Shown: positions 45,943 to 53,824 of the stretch, piece by piece
Layout of the letters: each line of letters begins with the position of its first letter
How positions within the stretch are numbered: position 1 is the stretch's first letter
Origin: DASSUW01 sp963811895
Lineage (GTDB): Bacteria; Actinomycetota; Thermoleophilia; Solirubrobacterales; Solirubrobacteraceae
Direction of reading: 5' to 3'
Assembly: GCA_963811895.1 (NCBI GenBank)
Contig: CAWETE010000003.1
Coordinates: 442,573-506,572 of the forward strand
DNA: 64,000 nucleotides
Translations under genes and position numbers: made by a program
Notes under the pieces: generated by a model
What the model was told of the DNA's origin: nothing
Seen by the model: the letters and a program-made list of their open reading frames with translations, nothing else
Databases searched by the model: none

Positions 45943-46784
45943 CCTCGCGCGCCGCCGAGGGCGTCCTCGTCGGCGCGATGTGGTCGTACGCCCAGACGGT
46001 TCTCGCCCCGGCGCAGGCGCTCAAGCGCTCCGGCGTTCCCGTGGTGGCCCCGCCCGAGGGCGAGGATCCGGTCGACGTGCCCGCGCCCGGGCTCGGCCCC
46101 CGCTTCTCGACCGAGCACGACCGGCCCGTCCTGCTCGAGTCGGCGACCGAGCACGACGCGCTCGTCGAGGAGTTCGACCGCATGGGCGAGGTCTACGAGG
46201 CGTACGTGCGCCCGTTCTCGACGCCGATCTTCGACGAGGCGGTCGCCGTGCTCGAGACCTGGCTGTCGCCCGACGCGCGGCTGCTCGACGCGGGCTGCGG
46301 CTCCGGTCGCGAGCTGCGCCGCATGGCGCGGCTCGTGCCTGACGGCGAGGTCGTGGGCATCGACCTCGCGGCGGGCATGGTGACCGCGGCGCACCGCTCG
46401 GCACGCGCGCACGGCCTCGACCACTGCGCGTTCTTCCAGGCCGACGTCGGCGATCTGCCCGCCGAGTTCACGGGCGCCTTCGACCTCGTCTACAGCTCAC
46501 TCGCCCACCATCACTACCCCGACCCGGCGGCGGCGACGAGCGAGGTGCTGCGCTGCCTGCGACCCGGCGGGCTCTACTGCGTCGTCGATCCCGGTCCTGC
46601 CTGGTTCACCACGCTCAGCGCGCCGCTGGCCAAGCAGAGCGATCCGGGCTGGATCGGGTTCCACACCCCGTCGGAGTTCCGCCGGCTCTTCGAGGCCGCC
46701 GGATTCGCGCGCACCGGCTGGCGCGAGCTGCTGCCGGGCTTCGGGCTCGCCGTCGGCCAGAAGCCGGCAGGCGCTCAGAGCTGA
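45939..46784 (+). CDS. SAM-dependent methyltransferase, last gene of the prenyl operon
   Basis: A 281-residue class I methyltransferase. Motif I is RLLDAGCGSGRELRRMA at about residue 115, the acidic end of beta2 is VVGIDLAAGM, then FFQADVGDLPAEF and FDLVYSSLAHHHYPD, then LRPGGLYCVVDPG. The N-terminal ~85 residues (VLVGAMWSYAQTVLAPAQAL ... HDRPVLLESATEHDALVEEF) are extra and unlike the 26624 enzyme. It probably methylates a small molecule; in this operon a prenylated or lipid product is a reasonable guess. It overlaps protein 9 by ATGA and ends at a hairpin shared with the convergent gene. Confidence 0.88.
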   Translation: MTSRAAEGVLVGAMWSYAQTVLAPAQALKRSGVPVVAPPEGEDPVDVPAPGLGPRFSTEHDRPVLLESATEHDALVEEFDRMGEVYEAYVRPFSTPIFDEAVAVLETWLSPDARLLDAGCGSGRELRRMARLVPDGEVVGIDLAAGMVTAAHRSARAHGLDHCAFFQADVGDLPAEFTGAFDLVYSSLAHHHYPDPAAATSEVLRCLRPGGLYCVVDPGPAWFTTLSAPLAKQSDPGWIGFHTPSEFRRLFEAAGFARTGWRELLPGFGLAVGQKPAGAQS

Positions 46785-46800
46785 CCGCCGCGCCGGTCAG
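46781..46800. terminator. Short bidirectional hairpin spanning two convergent stop codons
   Basis: CTGACCG/CGGTCAG seven-base perfect stem with a 6-nt loop. It contains the methyltransferase TGA (46782-46784) on one arm and the stop of the PAS-LuxR gene (46797-46799) on the other. Confidence 0.5.
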
Positions 46801-47381
46801 ACGTGCCCCTCGCCCAGCGCCTTGGCGACGAGGTGGGCGCGCGAGCGCGCTCCGAGGCGCCCCATCGCGGTGCGCACGTGTGTGCGGACCGTCTCGTGGG
46901 CGATCACCAGCTCGTCGGCGATCTCCTGACCGGTCATCCCGTGGGCCACCAGCCCGACGATCTCGCGCTGGCGCGGCGACAGGCGGCCGTCCCCCGGCGG
47001 CGGCGCGGCCCTGAACCGCGAGCCCCAGCGCGACGTGCTGAGCGCGACGAAGAGCACCAGCCGGCGGCCGGTGGCCACCTCCGTGCTCGCCCCCCACTGC
47101 ACGGCGACGGTCCCTCCGTCCGCGCACAGCAGGACCGCCTCGCCGGTGAAGCGCTCCTCCTCCAGCGCCGCCTCCCACTCGGTCTCCGTGAACAGCGGAC
47201 CGCCGTCCACGAACTCGAAGATCCGGTGGCCGAGCAGGTCCTTGCGCTTGCGCCCGATCAGGGCGAGCAGGCTGCCGTTGACGTCGACGACGACGCGGCG
47301 GTCGTCGAGCAGGACCATGGCGTTCTTCGACTGCCGGAAGGCAGCGGCGAACAGGCCTGACCAGCCGTCATCGGGCTGCAT
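46797..47381 (-). CDS. PAS domain-containing LuxR-family regulator
   Basis: A 194-residue transcription factor. The PAS domain covers residues about 10-115 (AMVLLDDRRVVVDVNGSLLA; LLGHRIFEFVDGG), and a LuxR/GerE helix-turn-helix lies at about 130-190 (LSPRQREIVGLVAHGMTGQE...HETVRTHVRTAMGRL). There is no receiver or kinase domain, so it likely senses a ligand or redox state directly through PAS. ATG 47381 overlaps the end of the upstream phosphatase-like gene by 14 bases, so they are co-transcribed. It is convergent with the prenyl operon and could regulate it (inference only). Confidence 0.9.
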   Translation of the reverse strand: MQPDDGWSGLFAAAFRQSKNAMVLLDDRRVVVDVNGSLLALIGRKRKDLLGHRIFEFVDGGPLFTETEWEAALEEERFTGEAVLLCADGGTVAVQWGASTEVATGRRLVLFVALSTSRWGSRFRAAPPPGDGRLSPRQREIVGLVAHGMTGQEIADELVIAHETVRTHVRTAMGRLGARSRAHLVAKALGEGHV

Positions 47382-49341
47382 CGGCGGTCTCGGCGGCTTC
47401 GCCGTCGAGCTCGGTCCTCCAGCCGCGCAGTAGTCGGTGGACCGCCTCTGCCCCCACCAGCGGCTCGGCCACCTCCAGGCGGGCGGGATGCAGGATGAAC
47501 GGCTGCGTCTGCGGGCCGCCCATGCCGCCGTGGAAGGAGATCAGCTCCTCGAACGCACAGCCCTCCTCGGTCACCGGGTCGAAGAAGCTGTTGACCATGA
47601 GGTCGGCGACATGGGGGAAGCCGTCCGTGCGCCGCAGGTGTCGCGCCGCGTTGGGCGGGAAGCCGGCGAGCGGGTCCTCGCCTTCGACCTTGCCGTCGGC
47701 GAGCCGGCGCGAGCCGCCGGCGCCGAGGACGACCGCGCCATCCTCCGCCGAGCGCACGAGCACGAAGCCCACGTGCGGGTGCTCGCAGAGCGCCGGGATC
47801 AGGTCCGGGTGCCGCTCGCGGATCTCCTCGAGCGTGAGCCGGTGCGGGGTCTCCATGAGGTACACGAGGCCGAGGTTGCCGGAGCCGAGGACGATCACTT
47901 CGCGGCCCGACAGCTCAGGATGCTCCTCGCCGCCGCGGCCGGTCGCCTCGTCCAGCGCGCGGCCGACACCGCCGGCGTTCTCGTCGCCGCCTTCGACGGC
48001 TTCCACGCGGCCCTGGGAGAGCGAGCGTTGCACGAGGTCGTCGAGGCCGTAGCCGTTGCGCTGGCGGAAAGTGGCGCCCTGCGTCTGCCCGTGATCGGAC
48101 AGCACGACGATCTCGTACGGGCGCGGCGCGTAGCGGCGCGCCCGCTCGATCATCCCGAAACGCTGGTCGAGCTTGCGCAGCGCCTCGACCGTGTCGGGCC
48201 GCTCGAGCCCGGAGTGGTGCGCGACCTCGTCGTAGCTCGAGAACGTGGCGTAGACCGCCGGCACGCCGCGGAACATGTCCTGCAGCACCGAGTACACGAT
48301 CAGGTCGCGGACGAAGACGCACATCCCCGCGCGGATGAGCGGGTAGCTGCCGCCGCGGTGGCCGCGCGGGTGGACGTCGCGCCGGCGCTGCTGCGCGGCG
48401 GCGACGAGCTCGAGGTACAGCTCCCAGAAGAAGAGCGCCAGCGTCCGCGTGACGTTCTGGCCGTTGGCCAGGAACGCGCGGTAGGCGGGGTTCGCTTTCT
48501 TGTCGGCAGACAGCCGGCTGACGGTGAGGATGGCCTCGTCCGCGCCACCCGAGAGCAGGTTGCCGCGGCTCGTCCCGCCATCGGCCAGCAGCCCGGGGCC
48601 GCTCGAGCGATCGCGCTCGATCGCGGCGCAGTCGTCCGGGTTCGAGCACGTCATCATCGTCCCGGTCGCCTTGTCGACCCAGCGGAAGGCCGGGATGTCG
48701 TCGTTGTCGCCGAGCAGGATCCCGGCCTGGCTCGCGCCCGTCTGGGAGGACAGGTCGGTCTCCCACTCGATCAGCCGGTGGGTGTCCTCGGCGAGCCAGC
48801 GCGCCATGTTCGGCGTCGTGCCGTCGCGGATCGCGCGCCGGAGGATCGGCAGGCCGAGCCCGTCGATCTCGAGGAAGAGGATTCCGGGGGCGTCGGTGGC
48901 GATCGGCTTGCCGGTGCGCCGCGCCACGCGGCGGGCGACGCGCAGCGTGTAGCCGTCGTCGTCGTCGATACCCATCAGCACCCCGATCGCCATGCTGAAC
49001 GCCGCGGCGAGGATGGCGACCGCGAGCGCGGCCCAGAAGTCGTCGATGTGGAGGTCGTCGGGCGCGAGGTCGGCGACCCAGAGCAGCATCGCGGCGTCGA
49101 GCGCGAGCACGAGCAGGAACCCGATCCCGATCGTGAACGGGATGCGCAACGCGGCGATCACCGGGGGAAGGATCGCGTTGAGCACCCCCACGATCGCAGC
49201 CGCGAAGACCGCGCCGGCGAAGCCGCGCACGTCGGCGCCGGGCACGATGCCGGCGGCCGCCAGCAGGCCGACCGCGGACGCCAGCCATGCGAAGACGAGT
49301 CGCACGGGCCGTAGCCGCAGGCGCTCGGGCTGCCACTCCAT
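47368..49341 (-). CDS. Holin-like membrane domain fused to alkaline phosphatase/phosphodiesterase-superfamily domain
   Basis: A 657-residue protein. The first ~125 residues have four membrane helices resembling the mycobacterial phage holin-4 superfamily (LVFAWLASAVGLLAAAGIVP; GVLNAILPPVIAALRIPFTI). The rest is a type I phosphodiesterase/alkaline phosphatase-like domain: metal/nucleophile start ILFLEIDGLGLPILRRAIRD, TPNMARWL, TGASQAGILLGDND, the central YATFSSYDEVAHHSGLERPD, the metal site IVVLSDHGQTQGATF, and HGGMGGPQTQPFIL near the end. The nucleophile region TDLSSQTGASQ supports hydrolysis of a phosphodiester or pyrophosphate. It is likely membrane-bound with the domain facing outward. It overlaps the PAS-LuxR gene downstream. 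Confidence 0.85.
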   Translation of the reverse strand: MEWQPERLRLRPVRLVFAWLASAVGLLAAAGIVPGADVRGFAGAVFAAAIVGVLNAILPPVIAALRIPFTIGIGFLLVLALDAAMLLWVADLAPDDLHIDDFWAALAVAILAAAFSMAIGVLMGIDDDDGYTLRVARRVARRTGKPIATDAPGILFLEIDGLGLPILRRAIRDGTTPNMARWLAEDTHRLIEWETDLSSQTGASQAGILLGDNDDIPAFRWVDKATGTMMTCSNPDDCAAIERDRSSGPGLLADGGTSRGNLLSGGADEAILTVSRLSADKKANPAYRAFLANGQNVTRTLALFFWELYLELVAAAQQRRRDVHPRGHRGGSYPLIRAGMCVFVRDLIVYSVLQDMFRGVPAVYATFSSYDEVAHHSGLERPDTVEALRKLDQRFGMIERARRYAPRPYEIVVLSDHGQTQGATFRQRNGYGLDDLVQRSLSQGRVEAVEGGDENAGGVGRALDEATGRGGEEHPELSGREVIVLGSGNLGLVYLMETPHRLTLEEIRERHPDLIPALCEHPHVGFVLVRSAEDGAVVLGAGGSRRLADGKVEGEDPLAGFPPNAARHLRRTDGFPHVADLMVNSFFDPVTEEGCAFEELISFHGGMGGPQTQPFILHPARLEVAEPLVGAEAVHRLLRGWRTELDGEAAETADAAR

Positions 49342-49411
49342 CAGCAGACTGTCCTTGCAGCGCGCCGGGACCGCAACCCGGCATGCCTGCGTTCCCGCAG
49401 GGGTGTGCGCA

Positions 49412-50083
49412 TCACTCCGAGGCGGTCTCGGCGAGGTAGATCAGCGCCGCCTTCACGCGGCGGCTCACGTCCTGCGCCTCGGTGAGATCGAGCTTGAGGA
49501 AGATCGCGTTGATGTGCTTCTCGACGGCGCGCTTGGTGAGCACCAGCTCGTCGGCGATCGCCTGGTTGCTGTGGCCGCGGGCGACGAAGGCCAGGATCTC
49601 GAGCTCGCGCGGGGTCAGCTCGCCGAGCGGCGAGCTCTCGACCCGGCGACGGGCGCTGATCAGCGTCTCGACCACCTTGGCGTCCATCATCGAGCCGCCC
49701 TCCGCCACGGTCTCGATCGCCGTGACGAGCTGGCCGCCGTGCTGGACGCGCTCCTTGAGCAGATAGGCGCGCCCGTCCGAGCCGCCCTCGAGCAGCGCCA
49801 GGCCGTAGCTCGGCTCCGAGTACTGGCTGAGCACCACCACGCCGACCTTCGGGTGCGTCCGCCGCAGCTCGGCCGCGACCTGGAGCCCCTCGTCGCTCTC
49901 CGACGGCGGCATGCGGATGTCCGTCACCACCACGTCGGGCTGGTGCGCCTCGATCGCGTCGGTCAGCGATCGGCGATCGCGGCACGAGCCGACGAGCTCG
50001 ATGCCCTCGGCCGCGGTCAGCACGTGCTCGAGCGCCTCGCGGACGAGGTAGCTGTCATCCGCCAGCACGACCCGGATCGCCAT
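49412..50083 (-). CDS. NarL/FixJ-type response regulator
   Basis: A 223-residue regulator. The receiver domain has acidic pocket VVLADDSY, phospho-acceptor Asp in VVVTDIRMPP, Ser/Thr switch VVLSQYSEP and Lys in YLLKERV. A LuxR helix-turn-helix follows (LTPRELEILAFVARGHSNQA...TKRAVEKHINAIF). ATG 50083 has no Shine-Dalgarno sequence; TAGTTT at 50095-50090 ends six bases upstream. It is a natural partner for the HisKA_3 kinase encoded at 50559-52367 in the same direction, with a lone receiver between them on the other strand. Small inverted repeats in 49342-49411 may end its transcript. Confidence 0.93.
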   Translation of the reverse strand: MAIRVVLADDSYLVREALEHVLTAAEGIELVGSCRDRRSLTDAIEAHQPDVVVTDIRMPPSESDEGLQVAAELRRTHPKVGVVVLSQYSEPSYGLALLEGGSDGRAYLLKERVQHGGQLVTAIETVAEGGSMMDAKVVETLISARRRVESSPLGELTPRELEILAFVARGHSNQAIADELVLTKRAVEKHINAIFLKLDLTEAQDVSRRVKAALIYLAETASE

Positions 50084-50095
50084 GGCCGGAAACTA
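50084..50095 (-). promoter_or_regulatory. -10 box (TAGTTT) of the NarL-type regulator gene
   Basis: TAGTTT, six bases, ATG 50083; no ribosome site. Confidence 0.5.
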
Positions 50096-50184
50096 TCGAG
50101 CCGCGTCAATCCTCGTGCGGGCACGGTGTCCATCGGGGGGAGCGTGCCCTTGCCGCCCCGCGGCGACCCGGGGAGGGTGTCATC

Positions 50185-50562
50185 GTGGCCAACACGTCCG
50201 TGACCGTGCTGACGGTCGACGACCAGGCGGTCTTCCGGCGCGCCGTACGCGACCTGATCGCGGCCACGCCCGGCTTCGAGGAGGTCGGGCAGGCGGCGTC
50301 GGGAGCCGAGGCGCTCGAGCTGGCCGACGCCCTCCGACCCGACCTCGTGCTGCTCGACGTGCGGATGGACGACATGGACGGGATCGAGACGGCACAGCGG
50401 CTCCAGGCGTCTGGCTGCGAGGCCGTCCTGGTGCTGGTCTCGCTCAACGACGTCCCGGAGGCCGCGTCCGCCGTAGCCGGCGGCGTCGCCGCCCACGTCC
50501 GCAAGCAGGAGCTCTCGACGCGCACACTGCGCGAGCTCTGGGCGGCGCACGGCACGCGCTAG
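50185..50562 (+). CDS. Stand-alone response regulator receiver domain
   Basis: A 125-residue receiver with no output domain. It has acidic residues in LTVDDQAVFR, phospho-acceptor Asp in LVLLDVRMDDMDG, switch Ser in LVLVSLNDVPEA and Lys in VRKQELS. GTG 50185 follows a G-rich ribosome site (GGGAGGG). The gene is convergent with the histidine kinase gene and their stops overlap by four bases. Single receivers act as phosphate sinks or protein-protein switches. Its position between a kinase and a NarL regulator suggests that it competes for the same phosphoryl group (inference). Confidence 0.9.
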   Translation: MANTSVTVLTVDDQAVFRRAVRDLIAATPGFEEVGQAASGAEALELADALRPDLVLLDVRMDDMDGIETAQRLQASGCEAVLVLVSLNDVPEAASAVAGGVAAHVRKQELSTRTLRELWAAHGTR

Positions 50563-52367
50563 GGCGTCGGGGCCTGCCCGCGCACGACGGTGCCGACGCC
50601 CAGGCTGGACGCGATGTCGACCTCGCCGCCGATCGCGGCCAGGCGATCGCGCATGTTGGTGATGCCCGCACCCGCGTCGATGACGTCCGCGCCGCGCCCG
50701 TCGTCGCGCACGCTGAAGCGCAGCCGGTCGCGCGCGCTGCCGTCCAGGGTCACGACGATCCGGCGCGCCCCCGTCGCGTGCTTGTGCGCGTTCTGCAGCG
50801 CCTCGAGGATGCAGAAGTAGATCGCGCCCTCCACCTCGGTCGAGAAGCGCCCGATGTCGTGCGCCACGAAGTCGACCCGGATCTGCGAGCGCATCGCGAC
50901 GTCGTGCAGCGCGTCGTCGAGCCCGCGGTCGGCGAGCACCGGCGGGTAGACGCCGTGCGCGAGCGCACGCAGCTCGTCGAGCGCCTCGTCCACCTCGTGC
51001 TCGAGCTCGCGCAGGCGCTCGATGCCGCGCTCGGGATCCCGCCGGACGATCTCCTCCGCCAGCTCGAGCTCGATCCGCAGCGCGACGAGCCGCTGCTGTG
51101 CGCCGTCGTGCAGGTCGCGCTCGATCCGGCGCCGCTCGTGCTCGGCTCCGGCCGCGATGCGGGCGCGCGAGAGCTGGAGCTCGCGCATCGAGGCCTCGGC
51201 CTCGGCGGCCAGCCGCTGGTTCTCGAGCACCACGGCGGCCATCGAGGCGCCCGCCTCGAGCAGCTCGGGGCGCTCGAGCAGCCCTTCGTCGTGGATGATC
51301 GCGGCCACCACCTTGCCGTGACGGTGGACCTCGCTGACCGCGCGTCCGGTCTCCGGGCCGGGCAGCTGAGCCGGGCGGCCCCACGGGTCCATCCAGCGGT
51401 CGGGGGCGCCGCCGAGGAAGAGGATCTTGATCGTCGGATCGCCGAACGCCTCGGCGAACGCGCGCCGCAGGGTGAGGGCGTCGGGCAGCGCGCGCAGGCA
51501 CTCGGCGAGCCGCCGGAGGGCCGTCTCGGCGAACAGCCGCCAGCGCAGCAGCCCCACCAGGAAGGCGAGCGCGACGGCCGGCATGGCCAGCGCGAGCAGC
51601 CAGGCCGCGAACTGGATCGGCCACGAGTCCGGCTCGAGCTCGCGGCCCACGATCGCGATCCCCAGCGCGGCGGCGCGCGCCACCGCGACGGCCACCACGG
51701 GGGCCAGCATGCGTCGCGTCAACGGCGTGCTGCGGCGCATCCGCCCGTACATGCGCAGCACCACCGCGGTCATCACGCCGAACACGAGGACGGCGCCGAG
51801 CGGGCGCATGACCGACTGCACGAAAGCCGGCTCGCTGTCGAGGGCGAACAGCGCGTTGGGCGGGCAGTCGTCGATGCAGCTCGTGTACGGGCTGGGGACC
51901 GGGAACGTCTCGGCGATGAAGAGCTGGGGCAGGAAGAAGAGCGCGAACACCGCCGTCATCGCGCCCACCAGCCGTCGGTCGGCGGCCTCGGGAAGCCGGC
52001 CCGTCGGGAAGCACAGCACGAGGTAGACGAGGAACACCTCGACCAGCCAGCCCGCCGTGCGGCCCAGGGTGTAGACGCCCGGGTCCGTGGACTCGGACAG
52101 CGTGGCCAGGAACCAGAGGCCCCCGGCCGCCACCAGCAGCAGCCCGAACCGCTGGCTCGGCCGGCGCGACCAGGCGTAGAGCCCGATCGCGATCGGCGCG
52201 CCGACGATCAGCCCGCGGGCGAGCGCGGCCAAGCCTGGCTGGCCGGCCGCGCCGGCGTAGCCGAACGCGGCCGCGGCCGCAGTCGCGGCGGCGCCCGCCA
52301 GGGCCAGTGCGAGCAGCGCGCCGTGGCGCAGCTCGCGGCCCGCCGCGACCGGGACGGCGGTGTCCAT
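50559..52367 (-). CDS. Membrane sensor histidine kinase (HisKA_3 / NarX-like)
   Basis: A 602-residue kinase. The N-terminal ~290 residues hold about seven or eight membrane helices. A GAF-like segment follows (FGDPTIKILFLGGAPDRWMD; GKVVAAIIHDEGLLERPELL), then the HisKA_3 phospho-acceptor ERRRIERDLHDGAQQRLVAL. The HATPase_c domain has N-box EALQNAHKHATG, G1 in VRDDGRGADV and G2 GAGITNMRDRLAAIGG. It is cognate in type to the NarL-family regulator at 49412. ATG 52367 lacks a ribosome site; TAGTGT ends seven bases upstream. The signal is unknown. Confidence 0.93.
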   Translation of the reverse strand: MDTAVPVAAGRELRHGALLALALAGAAATAAAAAFGYAGAAGQPGLAALARGLIVGAPIAIGLYAWSRRPSQRFGLLLVAAGGLWFLATLSESTDPGVYTLGRTAGWLVEVFLVYLVLCFPTGRLPEAADRRLVGAMTAVFALFFLPQLFIAETFPVPSPYTSCIDDCPPNALFALDSEPAFVQSVMRPLGAVLVFGVMTAVVLRMYGRMRRSTPLTRRMLAPVVAVAVARAAALGIAIVGRELEPDSWPIQFAAWLLALAMPAVALAFLVGLLRWRLFAETALRRLAECLRALPDALTLRRAFAEAFGDPTIKILFLGGAPDRWMDPWGRPAQLPGPETGRAVSEVHRHGKVVAAIIHDEGLLERPELLEAGASMAAVVLENQRLAAEAEASMRELQLSRARIAAGAEHERRRIERDLHDGAQQRLVALRIELELAEEIVRRDPERGIERLRELEHEVDEALDELRALAHGVYPPVLADRGLDDALHDVAMRSQIRVDFVAHDIGRFSTEVEGAIYFCILEALQNAHKHATGARRIVVTLDGSARDRLRFSVRDDGRGADVIDAGAGITNMRDRLAAIGGEVDIASSLGVGTVVRGQAPTP

Positions 52368-52380
52368 GCCGCTGACACTA
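52368..52380 (-). promoter_or_regulatory. -10 box (TAGTGT) of the histidine kinase gene
   Basis: TAGTGT at 52380-52375 (minus strand), seven bases, ATG 52367. This is the leaderless arrangement repeated in this window. Confidence 0.55.
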
Positions 52381-52413
52381 GCCGTCCTACGGTCAGATGG
52401 CGAACAATTTGGC

Positions 52414-52809
52414 TCAGGCGAGCGCCTTTGCCTTCAGCGCCTCGAACTCCGCCTGGTCGATCGCGCCGCTGTCGAGCAGCTCCTTGGCCTTCGCGATCTG
52501 GTCGGTCGGCCCGCTGCTGCCGGCGGCATCGCGCACGTACTGGTCGAAAGAGGCCTGGCTCGCGCGGATCTCCTCGGCGCGGCGCTCGGCCATCTTCCCG
52601 CCCTGCGTGATCAGGTAGACGAACACGCCCAGATACGGCAGCACGATCACGAACAGCGCCCAGGCCGCCTTGCCCCAGCCGCTGATGTCGTGCCGGCGGA
52701 AGAGATCGATCAGCACGGTGATCAGGATCCAGATCCAGATCACCCAGAAGAAGAAGACGAGCATCGTCCAGAAGACATCCAGGAACGGATAATCGGCGGC
52801 AAACAACAT
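52414..52809 (-). CDS. PLDc_N-like membrane protein with C-terminal SHOCT motif
   Basis: A 131-residue protein. Two membrane helices (VFWTMLVFFFWVIWIWILIT; AAWALFVIVLPYLGVFVYLI) around a basic loop DLFRRHDISGWGKAA match the phospholipase D N-terminal-type (cardiolipin synthase-like) small domain. The C-terminus is a SHOCT motif (QIAKAKELLDSGAIDQAEFEALKAKAL). Such proteins are common in actinobacteria near stress and envelope genes. The start at 52809 is chosen because GGAGG lies eight bases upstream; an ATG 15 bases earlier lacks one. Role unknown, probably in membrane stress. Confidence 0.85.
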   Translation of the reverse strand: MLFAADYPFLDVFWTMLVFFFWVIWIWILITVLIDLFRRHDISGWGKAAWALFVIVLPYLGVFVYLITQGGKMAERRAEEIRASQASFDQYVRDAAGSSGPTDQIAKAKELLDSGAIDQAEFEALKAKALA

Positions 52810-52902
52810 CGGGAAGGCCTCCATCGGTTGCGGTGCGACGAGGCTCCATCAGCGACGGCGCGCTGCCAAGGGTGCCCGCATCCGAACCGCGGTGGTGTGC
52901 GC

Positions 52903-53824
52903 TCATCCGCCGTTGCGACGCGCCCGCAGGACCTCCCACCGGGAGCGCGCCTCGGCGGTCAGCTCGTTCCACTGGCGCCGGACCTCGTCGTCGGCCGGGC
53001 GCTCCCCGCGGCGGATGCGCCCGAGCTCGTCCTGCACCTCGCGGCCGGCTGCCGACGCGGCGACGATGATGACCATGACGCAGAACAGCGTCGAGATCAG
53101 CGCGAACACGGCGCCGATCACGCCGTAGCGGGTCGCGTAGGTGCTGAACATCTTCGGCACGTAGACGTTGGCGCCGACCGAGTACAGCGCCGACGCGACC
53201 GCCGCGATCACGGCGAAGGGCACGAGCTCGCGGAGCGCGATCCGCTTGGCGCTGAGGATCCAGCCGCTCCAGGCCATGAAGACCGCCGACAGCGGCAGGA
53301 CGATCAGCGTCGCCGTCAGCTCGAGCGTGCTGCGGCCCAGGACGCCGCGGATCAAGCCGCTGAGGGCCACGAACGCCGTGAGCCCGCCGATCCACACGAG
53401 CCCGTTGAGCGTGTTGCGCACGCTCAACGGCTTGAGCTCCCAGGCCTGCTCGAACATCCGCTGCACGGCGCGGGTGAAGCTCAGCACCGCGATCATGAGG
53501 AAGAAGATGCCGGCGAGGCCGAGGCTCGTGCTGTCGCCCGAGGCCGGCGCGAACATCGCCTCGACCGCGTCGGCTCCGCCGCCGGTCAGCTCGTACCGGT
53601 CGACGATGCGGTCCGCGGTGCCCTTGCCGCCGAGCGCCGAGACGATCAGGCCTGCCGACGATCGCCAGCGGGATGACGGCCGTGAGCGCGCTCGAGGCGA
53701 GCGCGATCGCGCGATCGAAGCCGGCCACCTTCTGGAAGCGGTTGACGACGCGCAGGAGGAACTCCGGCCGCAGCCAGAACGTGAGCGTCCGAACGACGCG
53801 AACACGGTCGACCTCAATGGACAA
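52903..53824 (-). CDS. YihY/BrkB-family membrane protein (frameshifted near 53655)
   Basis: About 306 residues when read across one frameshift, the normal YihY length. The N-terminal part (FWLRPEFLLRVVNRFQKVAG; ASSALTAVIPLAIV) is in one frame. The rest (GLIVSALGGKGTADRIV; FFLMIAVLSFTRAVQRMFEQ; YVPKMFSTYATRYGVIGAVF) is in the next, with several membrane helices. Removing one G from GTCGGCAGG gives LAIVAGLIVSALG and a 3n gene. The C-terminal tail is charged. Despite an old annotation as RNase BN, the family is a set of polytopic membrane proteins of unclear function. The start is TTG 53824, inside the last codons of the neighbouring membrane protein gene. Confidence 0.85.

Noticed and set aside
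52208..53824. A single long frame covering the start of yihY and the following genes
   Set aside because: Only its first ~57 codons are YihY-like; after 53655 the homology moves to the next frame.
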